This document shows positions 17,417 through 27,491 of a stretch of DNA of 64,000 nucleotides, piece after piece (within the stretch, counting starts at the first letter, position 1; each line of letters begins with the position of its first letter). This stretch comes from Alteromonadaceae bacterium (lineage in GTDB: Bacteria > Pseudomonadota > Gammaproteobacteria > Enterobacterales > Alteromonadaceae): assembly GCA_014872785.1 (NCBI GenBank), contig WKFJ01000014.1:62001-126000 (forward strand). The letters are read 5' to 3'. The position numbers were made by a program, and so were the translations under genes. The notes under the pieces are model-generated. The model did not search any database and was not told the DNA's origin. It saw only the letters and a list, made by a program, of their open reading frames with translations.

Positions 17417-17434
17417 TTCGCCAACAGCATGTAA
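17399..17434 (+). repeat. 18-base tandem duplication covering the gene end
   Basis: TTCGCAAACGGCATGTAA (17399-17416, the last codons and stop of the FMN reductase gene) is followed directly by TTCGCCAACAGCATGTAA (17417-17434), 16 of 18 bases identical. The second copy would encode FANSM and a stop in the same frame, so it is a past slippage or duplication at the gene end. Confidence 0.85.
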
Positions 17435-17448
17435 AAAGTAAAACTAAG

Positions 17449-17472
17449 AAAAAAGCCCGCAAGGGCTTTTTT
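17449..17472 (+). terminator. Rho-independent terminator after the FMN reductase gene
   Basis: AAAAAAGCCC, loop GCAA, GGGCTTTTTT: a perfect stem with a T-run on both strands, closing the aromatic hydroxylase / FMN reductase operon. Confidence 0.93.
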
Positions 17473-17532
17473 ATGTCTCATCGAAAATATTGGCTGATTG
17501 ACTGTCGTATGAAAAGTAGTCTGATGAGTAAG

Positions 17533-17552
17533 TTGATTAGTAAATTAATCAA
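17533..17552. promoter_or_regulatory. AT-rich dyad upstream of the thr operon
   Basis: TTGATTA and TAATCAA are perfect 7-base arms separated by GTAAAT, about 60 bases upstream of the MetJ-type boxes. The symmetry is that of a dimeric regulator site, but it matches no operator I can name. It may also be chance in AT-rich DNA. Confidence 0.35.
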
Positions 17553-17612
17553 TTAAATCAGGTGTTTATCTATGTTTTTTACATTGGTCACAAAAATGCC
17601 AAAAAAATGTAG

Positions 17613-17637
17613 TTGACATCTAGACGTCTATACGGCA
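17613..17637 (+). promoter_or_regulatory. Tandem MetJ-type met boxes over a TTGACA at the thr promoter
   Basis: Three adjacent 8-mers, TGACATCT, AGACGTCT and ATACGGCA (17614-17637), match the met-box consensus AGACGTCT at 6, 8 and 5 positions. They cover a perfect -35 hexamer TTGACA at 17613-17618; a clear -10 was not found. MetJ with S-adenosylmethionine binds at least two tandem boxes, so repression of thr transcription by methionine sufficiency is predicted. The same perfect box occurs at metK. Confidence 0.7.
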
Positions 17638-17647
17638 ATTTACACAC

Positions 17648-17716
17648 ATGAACAGAGCGATGCACACTATTATTATGATGACCATTACCACCTTTTTTAA
17701 GGCGGTCACTGGCTAG
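17648..17716 (+). CDS. thrL: thr operon leader peptide
   Basis: A 22-codon frame ending in TAG just before the attenuator. Its middle reads HTIIMMTITT, so it is rich in Thr and Ile codons like the leader of E. coli, whose translation senses charged tRNA-Thr and tRNA-Ile. Unusually it also has a Met-Met pair in the same window and four Met in total. The end of the frame overlaps GGTCAC, which can pair with GTGACC at 17743-17748. No strong Shine-Dalgarno is seen before the ATG. Confidence 0.88.
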   Translation: MNRAMHTIIMMTITTFFKAVTG

Positions 17717-17734
17717 TGCAAATGAAAAAACAGC

Positions 17735-17772
17735 AAAAGCCCGTGACCGACAAGGAAACGGGCTTTTTTTTT
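17735..17772 (+). terminator. thr operon attenuator
   Basis: AAAAGCCCGT and ACGGGCTTTT flank a 12-base interior and are followed by a run of T, about 20 bases after the thrL stop and 35 before thrA. CGGTCAC at the end of thrL (17703-17709) is complementary to GTGACCG (17743-17749), which lies in the 5' part of this hairpin, so ribosome stalling in thrL would free the antiterminator pairing. Confidence 0.9.
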
Positions 17773-17809
17773 AGATCAATTCGAATCGGGTAGAGTTTAG
17801 GGGTAAATG

Positions 17810-20272
17810 ATGAAGGTATTGAAGTTTGGTGGTTCTTCTTTGGCAGACGCAAAACGCTATTTGCGCGTCAAAGAAATCAGCTTAGCGGCACATGAAGAGG
17901 CGGGAGCTGGTGTGGTATTGTCTGCGCCAAAAGGCGTGACTAACACACTAGAAGCACTTTGTGCGCTTGCGGAACAAGGTAAAAATTACGAAGTTGAATT
18001 CGCTAATTTGAAACACACCTTAACCAGCATCGCCGCTGAGCTTAGTGAAACCCTCGACAACTTTGATTCAGATACGTTAAACGCATTTATAACTACCAAA
18101 CTCAATGAACTCGTCAAACACCTCCAAGGTATCGCGCTTCTAAAATGTAGTCCTACCCCGATTACTGCACAGATTTTGAGCCTTGGCGAATACGTTAGCG
18201 TGAATATTTTCAGCGCTATTTTAAGTGCTCACGGCGTTAAGAATCTGATCATTGACCCTGTTGAATATGTTGTTGCTGAAGGCGACTATTTGGATTCACT
18301 TGCTGATTTGAGTGCCAGTCGTGCCCGTTTTGCCGATTTAAATGCAGATGCCGAAACCGTAGTCATTATGCCGGGCTTTGTCGCTGCCAATGAAGACGGC
18401 GAGAAAGTTACTCTTGGGCGCAATGGTTCGGACTATTCAGCAGCTATCCTTGCTGCTTGCGTCGATGCCGAATGTTGTGAAATTTGGACAGATGTAGATG
18501 GCGTCTACAACGCTGACCCGCGTCAAGTCGAGGGCGCCGTTTTACTTGACAAACTCACTTACCAAGAAGCGATGGAGCTGTCTTATTTTGGCGCTAAGGT
18601 ACTGCATCCAAAAACGATCGGCCCAATCGCTCAGTATTCCATTCCTTGTCTTATTCGAAATACCTTAAATCCTGCCGCGCCAGGTACCTTAATCAGCCAC
18701 GAGGCGAGTAGCAAATGGGTTCAGGTTAAAGGTATTTCGTTACTTGAGAACATGACGATGTTCAATATCTCTGGGCCTGGTATGAAGGGGATGGTAGGTA
18801 TGGCGGCACGGGTGTTTGAAGTGATTTCAAATGCCAACATCTCCATTAGCCTAATTACTCAGTCTTCATCTGAATACAGCATCAGTTTTTGTATCAATGA
18901 AAAAGACCAAGAGCGCGCTAAAAATGTATTAGAAGACGCTTTTGCCTTAGAGATAGACAATCATGTACTAGAGCCAATTCAAACTAAAGAACACTTGGCT
19001 ATAGTCACACTAGTGGGAGACGGCATGCGCCACTCGAAAGGTTTAGCAGCGAAGTTTTTCAGCGCGCTTGCACAAGCTCGCGTAAATAATGTTGCGATTG
19101 CTCAGGGGTCGTCAGAGCGTTCAATCTCAACGGTTGTAGAAGGACGTAAGGCGAAAAAAGCAGTGAAGGTAATCCACCAGAATTTTTTCTCTAATCTCCA
19201 CACCATTGACGCTTTTTTGGTGGGGTGTGGCACCGTGGGTTCTGAGTTGTTACAACAGATTAACCGCCAACAAGAGAAGCTACTTCAACGCAACATCAGC
19301 TTAAAAGTGTTTGGTATTGCTAACAGTAAAGCAGTACTGCTTCAGCAGGGGGGGATTGATTTACAAAGCGATTGGCAATCGCTGCTTAAAGTGAGTGAAC
19401 AAAAGCTTGATACCGAAACGCTACAAAAATTCGTGCACGAGCAAAGTTTAGTTAACCCAGTTATGATTGACTGTACTACGAGTGACAAGATTGCGACTCA
19501 ATATCTAGAATTTATGGAAGCAGGTTTTCACATTGTTACTCCTAATAAGAAAGCCAACACTATGGATATGGCAACTTACAATGAACTACGCCAAGTTGCG
19601 CAAACCTGTAATCGTCAGTTTCTTTACGAAACTACAGTTGGTGCAGGCTTGCCAGTTATTGATAACTTGCAGAAACTGATTTACGCCGGTGATGAATTGG
19701 TGCAATTCGAAGGTATTTTGTCAGGTTCATTATCATTTATTTTTGGCAAACTCGACGAAGGTTTTTCACTTTCAGAAGCGACTAAAATCGCCAGAGAAAA
19801 TGGTTTTACTGAGCCTGACCCAAGAGACGATTTGAGTGGTATGGATGTTGCTCGTAAGCTGCTGATCATGGCTCGTGAAGCAGGCTTGGCAATGGAGTTA
19901 GACGATATTCAAATTGAGTCGGTATTGCCGGAGTCCTTCGATAGTTCAGGTGATGTCGAGCAGTTTATGGCGAATTTACCTAGCCTTGACGAGCACTTCG
20001 CTAAACTCATTGGTGATGCTAAAGAACAAGGTAAAGTGTTGCGTTATGTGGGCAGTATTGTTGATGGTAAATGCGCGGTGAAAATGTTGGCAGTAGACCA
20101 AGCGCATCCTTTGTATGCAATTAAGGATGGCGAAAATGCACTGGCTATTCACAGTCATTATTACCAGCCTATTCCTTTTGTTATTAGGGGGTATGGTGCA
20201 GGTGCTGCAGTAACCGCTGCCGGGGTATTTGCCGATGTTTTACGCACTATGCCTTGGGCGCAAAATATCTAA
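17810..20272 (+). CDS. thrA: Bifunctional aspartokinase/homoserine dehydrogenase I
   Basis: Catalyses the first and third steps of the aspartate-family pathway. The N-terminal aspartokinase starts [20 protein letters not shown] (about 1-290), followed by paired ACT regulatory domains (about 315-455; [20 protein letters not shown] and [17 protein letters not shown]), then the homoserine dehydrogenase (from about 465) with [19 protein letters not shown] and [19 protein letters not shown]. Full length at 820 residues, as in E. coli ThrA. Two ATG codons lie in tandem at 17807 and 17810; the second has better spacing from AGGGG. Controlled by thrL attenuation and probably MetJ. Confidence 0.97.
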   Translation: MKVLKFGGSSLADAKRYLRVKEISLAAHEEAGAGVVLSAPKGVTNTLEALCALAEQGKNYEVEFANLKHTLTSIAAELSETLDNFDSDTLNAFITTKLNELVKHLQGIALLKCSPTPITAQILSLGEYVSVNIFSAILSAHGVKNLIIDPVEYVVAEGDYLDSLADLSASRARFADLNADAETVVIMPGFVAANEDGEKVTLGRNGSDYSAAILAACVDAECCEIWTDVDGVYNADPRQVEGAVLLDKLTYQEAMELSYFGAKVLHPKTIGPIAQYSIPCLIRNTLNPAAPGTLISHEASSKWVQVKGISLLENMTMFNISGPGMKGMVGMAARVFEVISNANISISLITQSSSEYSISFCINEKDQERAKNVLEDAFALEIDNHVLEPIQTKEHLAIVTLVGDGMRHSKGLAAKFFSALAQARVNNVAIAQGSSERSISTVVEGRKAKKAVKVIHQNFFSNLHTIDAFLVGCGTVGSELLQQINRQQEKLLQRNISLKVFGIANSKAVLLQQGGIDLQSDWQSLLKVSEQKLDTETLQKFVHEQSLVNPVMIDCTTSDKIATQYLEFMEAGFHIVTPNKKANTMDMATYNELRQVAQTCNRQFLYETTVGAGLPVIDNLQKLIYAGDELVQFEGILSGSLSFIFGKLDEGFSLSEATKIARENGFTEPDPRDDLSGMDVARKLLIMAREAGLAMELDDIQIESVLPESFDSSGDVEQFMANLPSLDEHFAKLIGDAKEQGKVLRYVGSIVDGKCAVKMLAVDQAHPLYAIKDGENALAIHSHYYQPIPFVIRGYGAGAAVTAAGVFADVLRTMPWAQNI

Positions 20273-20369
20273 GAATATATCGCTATAAAAACGATAAGGT
20301 TACGGTGTACATAAACTGTGCATGTGGTAGCCTTATCTCCCTTTTTTGAAAAGTCAGGAATTAAATGGA

Positions 20370-21320
20370 ATGAAGCACATCGCATATGCGCCTGCTTCGA
20401 TAGGAAACGTAAGTTTAGGTTTTGATGTTCTTGGGGCGGCTCTTGCTCCTGTAGATGGTAGTAAACTCGGTGATACCGTTGAATTTGTTGCTGCCGATAC
20501 ATTCTCTTTATCTGTCACTGGGGCGTTTGCGGACAAATTGCCGGGAGACACAGACAGCAACATCGTCACACACTGCTATCGTTACTTTATTGATAAACTT
20601 TCTGCGTCGGGGAAAACCGTTTCTCCCTGTGCCATTACTTTGAGTAAGAACCTTCCAATAGGCAGTGGTCTTGGCTCAAGCGCCAGTTCTGTTGTGGCGG
20701 CGTTACATGGCTTAAATGACTTTTACGGCGAACCCTTTGATGAGACGGAATTGCTGTTCATTATGGGGGAATTAGAGGGGCAGATTAGCGGTAGCGTGCA
20801 TTACGACAACGTCGCGCCTTGCTACCTAGGTGGATTGACCTTGATGGTGGAGTCCAATGGGCAAATCGCCACTAAACTTCCCGTTATTGATGATTGGTAT
20901 TGGGTGGTTTGTTACTCGGGTATATCTGTGTCGACCGCGGCTGCTAGGAAAATTCTTCCCGAATCAATTCCCATGAAAACAGGGCTGACCTTTGGCCGTC
21001 AGTTAGCGGCATTTGTTGATGCATTATATCGACAAGATGCAATTTTAGCGGCGTCAGTGATGAATGACGTCATTGCCGAACCTTATCGCAAGTCACTTCT
21101 ACCTAAATTTGATGAAGCACGTGATTTCGCCACAGCCAATGGTGGTTTAGCGTTCGGTATTTCTGGTTCGGGTCCCACCGTATTTGCGGTAACGAATTCA
21201 TTGGCAGAGGCTGAAACTATTAGCCAGTGGCTAAGCGATAACTATATTCAAAACGAAGACGGTTTCAGTAAAGTATGTAAGATCGACGCACACGGGTCGA
21301 GTGTTGAAAGAGAAAATTAA
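20370..21320 (+). CDS. thrB: Homoserine kinase
   Basis: GHMP-family kinase that phosphorylates homoserine on the way to threonine. The 316-residue product starts MKHIAYAPASIGNVSLGFDVLG and carries the ATP loop LPIGSGLGSSASSVVAALHGL (about residues 92-112) and the C-terminal FGISGSGPTVFAV. The open frame extends eight codons upstream to a TTG, but the ATG at 20370 is in line with known homoserine kinases. It lies 97 bases after thrA, a longer gap than usual in this operon, and overlaps thrC by one base. Confidence 0.95.
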   Translation: MKHIAYAPASIGNVSLGFDVLGAALAPVDGSKLGDTVEFVAADTFSLSVTGAFADKLPGDTDSNIVTHCYRYFIDKLSASGKTVSPCAITLSKNLPIGSGLGSSASSVVAALHGLNDFYGEPFDETELLFIMGELEGQISGSVHYDNVAPCYLGGLTLMVESNGQIATKLPVIDDWYWVVCYSGISVSTAAARKILPESIPMKTGLTFGRQLAAFVDALYRQDAILAASVMNDVIAEPYRKSLLPKFDEARDFATANGGLAFGISGSGPTVFAVTNSLAEAETISQWLSDNYIQNEDGFSKVCKIDAHGSSVEREN

Positions 21321-22618
21321 TGCAGTTATTTAATCTAAAAGACGCTAGCGATACTGTTAGTTATCCAGAAGCTGTGAAGAAAGGCTTAGGCAAGCAACAA
21401 GGCTTGTATTTTCCCGCCAAAATTGAACCTCTTGAAGACGTTGAAGGGCTGCTAGCAAAACCTTTTGTTGAGCGAAGCAGTCAGATATTGTCTCACCTAA
21501 TTGGTGACGACATTGATTCAGATAAACTAGCTGAATTGGTGGAAAATGCGTTTCAATTCCCTGCACCCATTGCCAAGGTAAACGATAACACTTATTGCCT
21601 TGAGTTATTTCACGGGCCGACATTGGCGTTTAAAGACTTTGGTGCGCGCTTTATGGCGCAGTGTTTATCCACATTAAGTGCTGACAAAAAAGATCCTATT
21701 ACCATTTTGACGGCGACATCGGGTGATACTGGCGCCGCGGTGGCACATGCTTTTCACGGCATTGAAAACATCAATGTAGTGATTTTATACCCCAAAGGTA
21801 AGATATCACCTCTTCAAGAAAAGCTCTTTACCACATTAGGTGGCAACATCCACACGGTTGCACTTGAGAGCGACTTTGATGCTTGTCAGCAAATGGTGAA
21901 ATCGTCTTTTGACGATCCTGATGTACGTGACGGATTGCATTTAAACTCAGCTAATTCAATCAACATCAGTCGCTTGTTGGCTCAGGTGTGTTACTACTTC
22001 GAAGCCTTTTCGCAGTTACCCGAAGAGCAGCGCGCGGAAGTAGTGTTTTCGGTACCAAGTGGCAACTTTGGCAACCTGACCGCGGGTATGATTGCTAAGT
22101 CTTTGGGCTTACCGATTAAACGTTTCGTAGCGTCGACGAATATCAATGACACCGTACCGCGTTATTGGGAGTCGGGTGAATGGTTACCAGACCCGACAAA
22201 AGCCACAATGTCTAATGCAATGGATGTAAGCCAGCCTAACAACTGGCCAAGAATAGAAGCGCTGTTTGAGTTTGGTTACTTAGATAAATCTATCTTATCT
22301 GCAGATTCCGTCGACGAGGAATACACTCAATTGGCTATGAAGCAACTGCAAGGAGAAGGTTACACCAGTGAACCTCACGCAGCGATTGCTTACAAAGCAC
22401 TTAAGAGAAGTTTAAAAGACGGCGAAACCGGCATTTTCTTAGGTACAGCGCATCCAGCCAAATTTAGAGAAACGGTCGAAAACGTGTTAGGTCAGCCTAT
22501 AAGCCTGCCGCAGCCACTGGTTGATTGTGCTGGTAAAGAAGGTTTATCTGCTGAGCTTCCCGCCGATTATGAAGTTCTTAAACAACACTTGTTTAAAATT
22601 TTAAAGAGTGACGCATAG
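21320..22618 (+). CDS. thrC: Threonine synthase
   Basis: PLP enzyme that converts O-phosphohomoserine to threonine. The 432-residue product has the N-terminal LFNLKDASDTVSYPEAVKKGLGKQQGLYFP, the cofactor-lysine motif GPTLAFKDFGARFM (Lys about 109), the TSGDTGAAVAHAF loop and VPSGNFGNLTAG. Length matches the enterobacterial class (about 428). Its ATG overlaps the last base of the thrB stop, so thrB and thrC are translationally coupled. Confidence 0.97.
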   Translation: MQLFNLKDASDTVSYPEAVKKGLGKQQGLYFPAKIEPLEDVEGLLAKPFVERSSQILSHLIGDDIDSDKLAELVENAFQFPAPIAKVNDNTYCLELFHGPTLAFKDFGARFMAQCLSTLSADKKDPITILTATSGDTGAAVAHAFHGIENINVVILYPKGKISPLQEKLFTTLGGNIHTVALESDFDACQQMVKSSFDDPDVRDGLHLNSANSINISRLLAQVCYYFEAFSQLPEEQRAEVVFSVPSGNFGNLTAGMIAKSLGLPIKRFVASTNINDTVPRYWESGEWLPDPTKATMSNAMDVSQPNNWPRIEALFEFGYLDKSILSADSVDEEYTQLAMKQLQGEGYTSEPHAAIAYKALKRSLKDGETGIFLGTAHPAKFRETVENVLGQPISLPQPLVDCAGKEGLSAELPADYEVLKQHLFKILKSDA

Positions 22619-22621
22619 ACG

Positions 22622-23281
22622 ATGACGACGTGGGCTGACGTACTAGGCGCTGAAAAGCAGGAAGCTTATTTCCAAAAGATCATGCAGTTCGTCAGCCAAG
22701 AAAGGCAGGCGGGTAAAACCATTTATCCGCCGCAATCCGATGTGTTTAATGCTTTTAAACATACCGAGTTTGATCAGGTTAAAGTCGTAATTTTAGGACA
22801 GGATCCCTATCACGGACCAGGACAAGCTCATGGTTTGTGTTTTTCAGTATTGCCTGGTGTGAAAACGCCTCCCTCCCTTTTAAACATGTATAAAGAACTG
22901 GTGAATGATATTCCGGGTTTCACCATGCCAAACCATGGCTATTTACAAAAATGGGCCGAGCAGGGCGTATTGTTGCTTAATACGGTATTAACTGTGGAGC
23001 AGGGGATGGCTCATTCTCACAGTAAGATCGGTTGGGAAACTTTTACTGATGCAGTGATCCGCAAGTTAAACGATAGTGCCGAGGGCATAGTGTTTTTGTT
23101 GTGGGGCAGTCACGCTCAGAAAAAGGGGAGTTTCATCGACAAAACCAAACACCATGTACTAACCACTACTCATCCATCACCACTTTCCGCACACCGAGGA
23201 TTTTTAGGTTCGGGGCATTTTTCGAGTTGCAACAAACTTCTTGCCGAACAGCGAAAAACACCGATCGATTGGCAGGTGTAG
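22622..23281 (+). CDS. ung: Uracil-DNA glycosylase
   Basis: Family 1 base-excision repair enzyme that removes uracil from DNA. All signature segments are present in 219 residues: [22 protein letters not shown] (water-activating Asp about 62), [34 protein letters not shown] and the leucine-loop motif [18 protein letters not shown]. It begins 3 bases after thrC, so it may be co-transcribed with the thr operon, an arrangement without an obvious metabolic reason. No clear terminator is seen in the 236 bases that follow. Confidence 0.97.
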   Translation: MTTWADVLGAEKQEAYFQKIMQFVSQERQAGKTIYPPQSDVFNAFKHTEFDQVKVVILGQDPYHGPGQAHGLCFSVLPGVKTPPSLLNMYKELVNDIPGFTMPNHGYLQKWAEQGVLLLNTVLTVEQGMAHSHSKIGWETFTDAVIRKLNDSAEGIVFLLWGSHAQKKGSFIDKTKHHVLTTTHPSPLSAHRGFLGSGHFSSCNKLLAEQRKTPIDWQV

Positions 23282-23517
23282 TACTTTACACTTTGAGTGT
23301 AGTTGAACGCTTAATAGGAAAGCGCTAGTAACACTATCGCAGTCATTCGCTACATTAATCAGAGGCACGCATAAACCACTGACCTAATTCAGCAAATAGG
23401 TTTGACTGCCTACTAATAAGCTAATTGTTAGTGTACAAAGCCTCAGACAAATAATAAGCGCTATTTGCCCAGAGCAATATTCACCTCAAGCAGCGGTTTC
23501 CCGGATGCCTAAAACGC

Positions 23518-23542
23518 AAAAAGCCCCGTGAACGGAGCTTTT
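23518..23542 (-). terminator. Terminator of the DUF3545 gene
   Basis: On the minus strand AAAAGCTCCG, loop TTCA, CGGGGCTTTTT forms a 10-bp stem with one T-G pair and a T-run, directly after the DUF3545 stop at 23547. The 235 bases between ung and this hairpin show no feature. Confidence 0.88.
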
Positions 23543-23546
23543 AGTG

Positions 23547-23723
23547 TTATAGGTCGATGCTGCTTAATTCGTAATCGTGAAACATATCCATGTCCTGCAA
23601 CTCTTTGCGAAGCTGATATTTATCCTTCACAGCTTCGATTTCGCGCCACATGCGCTTCTTTTTTCTTCCTTTACTTGAACGGGTTTCTGTGTCTAGTTGG
23701 GTCATCATATCTGATTTATCCAC
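23547..23723 (-). CDS. DUF3545 family small protein
   Basis: The frame is open further upstream, but a GTG at 23723 is preceded by AAGGAG at 7 bases and gives a 58-residue protein that starts VDKSDMMTQLDTE. It resembles the small DUF3545 proteins of Alteromonadales and Vibrionales, with the basic segment KGRKKKRMWREIEAVKDKYQLRKELQDMD as core (about 17-45). Function unknown; the charge pattern suggests a cytoplasmic nucleic-acid or protein-binding helix. It has its own terminator. Confidence 0.8.
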   Translation of the reverse strand: MDKSDMMTQLDTETRSSKGRKKKRMWREIEAVKDKYQLRKELQDMDMFHDYELSSIDL

Positions 23724-23983
23724 GGTAAACTCCTTACATCGAACCGTCAATCTCAGCTGGATTGTGTTTCTTATTTCCAGCTTTCCGTCCTGTTTTATCA
23801 CAGGCGAAACGAAAGTAAAGGCTTTTTGTTAACTTTTTATTAACACTTTATGGCAATTTATTGAATTAGAGTTCAGGTGCTCAAATAATGCGCTAAAAGG
23901 TTGAAAAATATACAAATGATTTAAGGTTATATCCATTAATGGTGGTTTGAGAGTGTGCACAGTGCACAAATTTAAAATATTAG
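23724..23983. other. AT-rich intergenic region with a perfect palindrome
   Basis: The stretch upstream of the DUF3545 gene and downstream of pgi has no gene. It contains a perfect 15-base palindrome, TGTGCAC A GTGCACA, at 23954-23968, about 20 bases from the pgi terminator. The rest is AT-rich and presumably includes the DUF3545 promoter. Confidence 0.6.
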
Positions 23984-24010
23984 AAAAAAGGTGAGCCTCG
24001 CTCACCTTTT
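23984..24010 (-). terminator. pgi terminator
   Basis: GGTGAGC (23990-23996), loop of three, GCTCACC (24000-24006); on the minus strand the stem is followed by TTTTTT. It closes the tal-pgi operon 24 bases after the pgi stop. Confidence 0.9.
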
Positions 24011-24033
24011 AAATATCAAAGAAATGTTAATGG

Positions 24034-25680
24034 TTAATTGTTGGAGTTGGCAGCAATAAATTGTGCGATTAATTGATTTGTGGAAGCATCAAAGTCTGGC
24101 TTGTCTTGAGTATCTTGCAGCTTTGCCAAGATTTGATTACCCATCACCTTACCAAGCTCAACTCCCCATTGATCGTAAGAGTTAACACCCCAAATAACAC
24201 CCTGTACAAATACCTTGTGTTCGTACATGGCAATTAGCGCGCCTAGAGTAAATGGGTCAAGCTTCTCAAACAGTAAAGTATTGCTGGGTTTGTTACCCGG
24301 CATTACCTTGTGTGTGGTTAGACGATGTAGTTCATCTTCATCGTCAATTTTGCTTGCTAATTCAGCCTTAATTTCGTCGTACGTTTTACCTTGCATCAGC
24401 GCTTGAGACTGGGCGAAACAATTAGATGCGAGCATCGCGTGATGCGTGTCATCTTGGTTCGGTACAGTAAGTGGCATGATAAAATCAGCGGGAATAAGCG
24501 TATTGCTTTGATGAATTAGCTGATGAAAAGAGTGCTGGCCATTAGTGCCTTCTGAGCCCCATACAATTGGCCCTGTTTCATAGTCTACTGGTGTATCACC
24601 CGAGACTTGCTTGCCGTTGCTTTCCATATCGAGTTGTTGCACGTACGCCGGCATGCCCCGTAAATAATGGTAATAAGGCAACAGTACATAACTTTGGGCA
24701 CCGAAGAAGTTGCGATACCAAAGGCCAACAAGGGCTAAAATGCAAGGCAGGTTTTGATCTACAGGGGCACTTTGAAAGTGCTCATCCATGGCAAAAGCGC
24801 CTTTGAGCATTTGCTCAAAATTGTCAAAGCCAATGCCAAGAGCTAAGGGTAAACCAATGGCTGACCACATAGAGTAGCGCCCGCCAACCCAATCCCACAT
24901 CGGGAAAATGTTATTGGCGTCCATTCCAAAGTCGGTAGCTGCTTTGATATTTGAAGACACTGCAACAAAGTGTTTGGTAATATCCGACTGAGTCCCACCG
25001 TTGTCTAAAAACCACTTTTTCGCGGTGAGTGTATTTTGTAAAGTCTCTTGTGTGGTGAATGACTTTGACGACATGACAAATAGCGTTTGCTCAATATCCC
25101 GCTCTGCCAACACATCGGTGATATGACAACCATCGACATTGGCCACATAATGGACTTTTAGTCCTGACGCACGATAAGGCTTAAGTGCTTCTGACATGAT
25201 TTTGGGACCGAGGAACGAGCCCCCTATACCGATAGCAACAACGTCCGTAATTACTTTACCAGTGTAACCCGTGTGCTCACCATCATGTACTGAATTAACA
25301 AAGGCTTTTACTTTGTTGAGGGATGCTTGAACTTCTGGCATGACATTTTCGCCATCTACCAACACCGGATTGCCTGAAAAGTTTCTAAGTGCGGTATGCA
25401 GAACTGCTCGGCCTTCTGTAAAGTTAATGGCCTCACCGCTAAACATTGCATCGCGTTTTCCCGCTAAGTCGCGGGATTCTGCCAATGCTTGCAGGGCATT
25501 CATTACGTCTTGATTGATCAGGTTTTTAGAAAAGTCTAAGGTGATCCCGCATGCAGTTTGCGTGTATTTGCTTGCGCGATGTTCATCTTCGGTAAACATG
25601 TCCCGCATGTGTAGCTGTTTAATATCTTGTGCCAACGCAGCCAAGTGCTGCCACTGTGAGGATGAGGTTAACTCAGTCAT
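24034..25680 (-). CDS. pgi: Glucose-6-phosphate isomerase
   Basis: Interconverts glucose 6-phosphate and fructose 6-phosphate. The ATG at 25680 gives 548 residues beginning [22 protein letters not shown], almost the E. coli length; the longer open frame upstream lacks homology. Visible signatures are [20 protein letters not shown] (about 152-171), [50 protein letters not shown] and [25 protein letters not shown]. It is 117 bases downstream of tal on the same strand, an arrangement that links glycolysis and the pentose phosphate pathway. Confidence 0.97.
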   Translation of the reverse strand: MTELTSSSQWQHLAALAQDIKQLHMRDMFTEDEHRASKYTQTACGITLDFSKNLINQDVMNALQALAESRDLAGKRDAMFSGEAINFTEGRAVLHTALRNFSGNPVLVDGENVMPEVQASLNKVKAFVNSVHDGEHTGYTGKVITDVVAIGIGGSFLGPKIMSEALKPYRASGLKVHYVANVDGCHITDVLAERDIEQTLFVMSSKSFTTQETLQNTLTAKKWFLDNGGTQSDITKHFVAVSSNIKAATDFGMDANNIFPMWDWVGGRYSMWSAIGLPLALGIGFDNFEQMLKGAFAMDEHFQSAPVDQNLPCILALVGLWYRNFFGAQSYVLLPYYHYLRGMPAYVQQLDMESNGKQVSGDTPVDYETGPIVWGSEGTNGQHSFHQLIHQSNTLIPADFIMPLTVPNQDDTHHAMLASNCFAQSQALMQGKTYDEIKAELASKIDDEDELHRLTTHKVMPGNKPSNTLLFEKLDPFTLGALIAMYEHKVFVQGVIWGVNSYDQWGVELGKVMGNQILAKLQDTQDKPDFDASTNQLIAQFIAANSNN

Positions 25681-25797
25681 AGTAATTCCCAGATTAATAA
25701 CAAATAAATTGTGGTGTGTGTGGGTACAGCTTGGGTGTTGTGCATGTGCAACTATACGGGCTAGTTGCACATGTTGCTAAGAATTTTAGTGATTGTT

Positions 25798-26751
25798 TTA
25801 TAACAATTCTTTCAGCATATCCTCTAGTTTCACCTGATCAATGGCGAAGTTGCGAATACCTTCAGACAATTTTTCAGTTGCCATGGCGTCTTGATTCATT
25901 TCCCAGCGGAATTCGCGCTCAGACATACTGCCCGGCTTCTCTTTAGTGGCGCCGCCGTCGACTAGCTTAGTAGGAAGCTCAGCGTCAGAATTTTTAAGCT
26001 CTTCTAATAAACCAGGGCTTATCGTCAATCTATCGCAACCTGCTAGTTCAGTGATTTCTCCCGTGTTCCGGAAGCTTGCGCCCATAACCACAGTGTCATA
26101 ACCGTGTTCTTTGTAATAGTTGTATATGCGGGTGACAGAAAGTACGCCCGGATCTTCATGTGACAAGTAATCGGTTTTGCCGGTACTCTTTTTGTACCAA
26201 TCCAAAATACGGCCAACAAACGGTGAAATAAGGAACACGCCAGCTTCAGCACAGGCGCGTGCTTGTGCAAAACCAAACAATAAGGTCAGGTTACAGTTGA
26301 TACCGCGTTTTTCCAGTTCTTCAGCCGCTTGAATACCTTCCCAAGTCGAAGCGATTTTAATTAAGATGCGATCTTTGGTAATACCGGCCATTTCGTAAAG
26401 GTCAATCAAGCGCAATGCTTTATCAATAGTCGCCGCTTTATCAAAGGATAATCTTGCGTCTACTTCGGTCGATACGCGGCCAGGTACGATGTTTAATATT
26501 TCACGGCCAAACAATACGGCAAGTCTGTCGCTCGCGTCTTCTAATTGTTGCTCAACGTCGTTAGAACGGCCTTTAGCCCACTCTACAGCCTCTAAAACCA
26601 AGGGACGATATTGCTCCATTTGAGCTGCTTTAAGAAGAAGGGAAGGGTTAGTTGTCGCATCGACAGGTTGGTATTGGCGAATCGCTTCGATATCTCCTGT
26701 ATCCGCAACAACAGTGGTAACAGCGCGTAACGCTTCTAATTGATTGGTCAT
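25798..26751 (-). CDS. tal: Transaldolase
   Basis: Pentose phosphate enzyme that transfers a dihydroxyacetone unit between sugar phosphates through a Schiff base. The 317-residue product has the N-terminal signature [17 protein letters not shown] (about 25-41) and the active-site segment [16 protein letters not shown] (Lys about 132), with [11 protein letters not shown] further on. Length matches E. coli TalB (317). First gene of a tal-pgi pair; the 209 bases upstream are shared with the divergent macrodomain gene. Confidence 0.97.
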   Translation of the reverse strand: MTNQLEALRAVTTVVADTGDIEAIRQYQPVDATTNPSLLLKAAQMEQYRPLVLEAVEWAKGRSNDVEQQLEDASDRLAVLFGREILNIVPGRVSTEVDARLSFDKAATIDKALRLIDLYEMAGITKDRILIKIASTWEGIQAAEELEKRGINCNLTLLFGFAQARACAEAGVFLISPFVGRILDWYKKSTGKTDYLSHEDPGVLSVTRIYNYYKEHGYDTVVMGASFRNTGEITELAGCDRLTISPGLLEELKNSDAELPTKLVDGGATKEKPGSMSEREFRWEMNQDAMATEKLSEGIRNFAIDQVKLEDMLKELL

Positions 26752-26960
26752 GTCGTCCTCTAATTCCGATAGTTACAAACCAGTTTGAGCCGATAGTGTG
26801 AATGCATCAGCTCGCTTTAAGTGCAGGCTCAAGTATATGACTGCTAAATGAAGCCTATGTTAATGTCAGGCTTATATTGGGGAATCGCAATGTTGTATTT
26901 GCGATTAATTGTTTATAGGGTATATCTGAACGCAACAGAACGCTACACGAATGTAACTTT

Positions 26961-27482
26961 ATGACGGCAAAAATAACCATTCTGCAAGATAACATAACTA
27001 CGTTGGGCGTTGATGCAATTGTAAATGCGGCCAATAATAGTTTACTCGGTGGCGGCGGTGTGGATGGTGCTATCCATAAGGCCGCAGGCAGCGGATTACT
27101 GCAAGAGTGTAAAACATTAGGCGGCTGTGAAACCGGTGACGCTAAAATCACGGCAGGTTATGAATTGCCTGCGAAACATGTCATTCACACAGTGGGACCA
27201 ATTTGGCGCGGCGGTAATCAAAATGAGGCTGCACTGCTCAAATCATGTTATGAGCGGGTGTTGTCTATTGCCGATGACAATCACATTCGCAGCATCGCGT
27301 TTCCAGCAATCAGTTGTGGTGTTTATGGCTATCCGAAAGACCAAGCTTGCAACATTGCGGTGTCTACCGTTGCGGAGCTGATTAGCCACTATCCCAATTT
27401 ACGCAAAGTGATATTTTGCGCGTTTGATGAACAAATGTATGAGCATTTTCTCGACGCACTACAAGCAATTCAAATGCATTAA
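26961..27482 (+). CDS. Macrodomain protein, probable O-acetyl-ADP-ribose deacetylase
   Basis: A single macrodomain of 173 residues that binds ADP-ribose derivatives. The family loop [27 protein letters not shown] (about 15-41) contains the Asn and Asp needed for de-acetylation or ADP-ribosyl hydrolysis in YmdB/MacroD-type enzymes, and [13 protein letters not shown] forms the second loop. The closest known type is E. coli YmdB. It is a single gene with its own terminator; no sirtuin or ADP-ribosyltransferase gene is adjacent. Confidence 0.93.
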   Translation: MTAKITILQDNITTLGVDAIVNAANNSLLGGGGVDGAIHKAAGSGLLQECKTLGGCETGDAKITAGYELPAKHVIHTVGPIWRGGNQNEAALLKSCYERVLSIADDNHIRSIAFPAISCGVYGYPKDQACNIAVSTVAELISHYPNLRKVIFCAFDEQMYEHFLDALQAIQMH

Positions 27483-27491
27483 CCTTTATTT

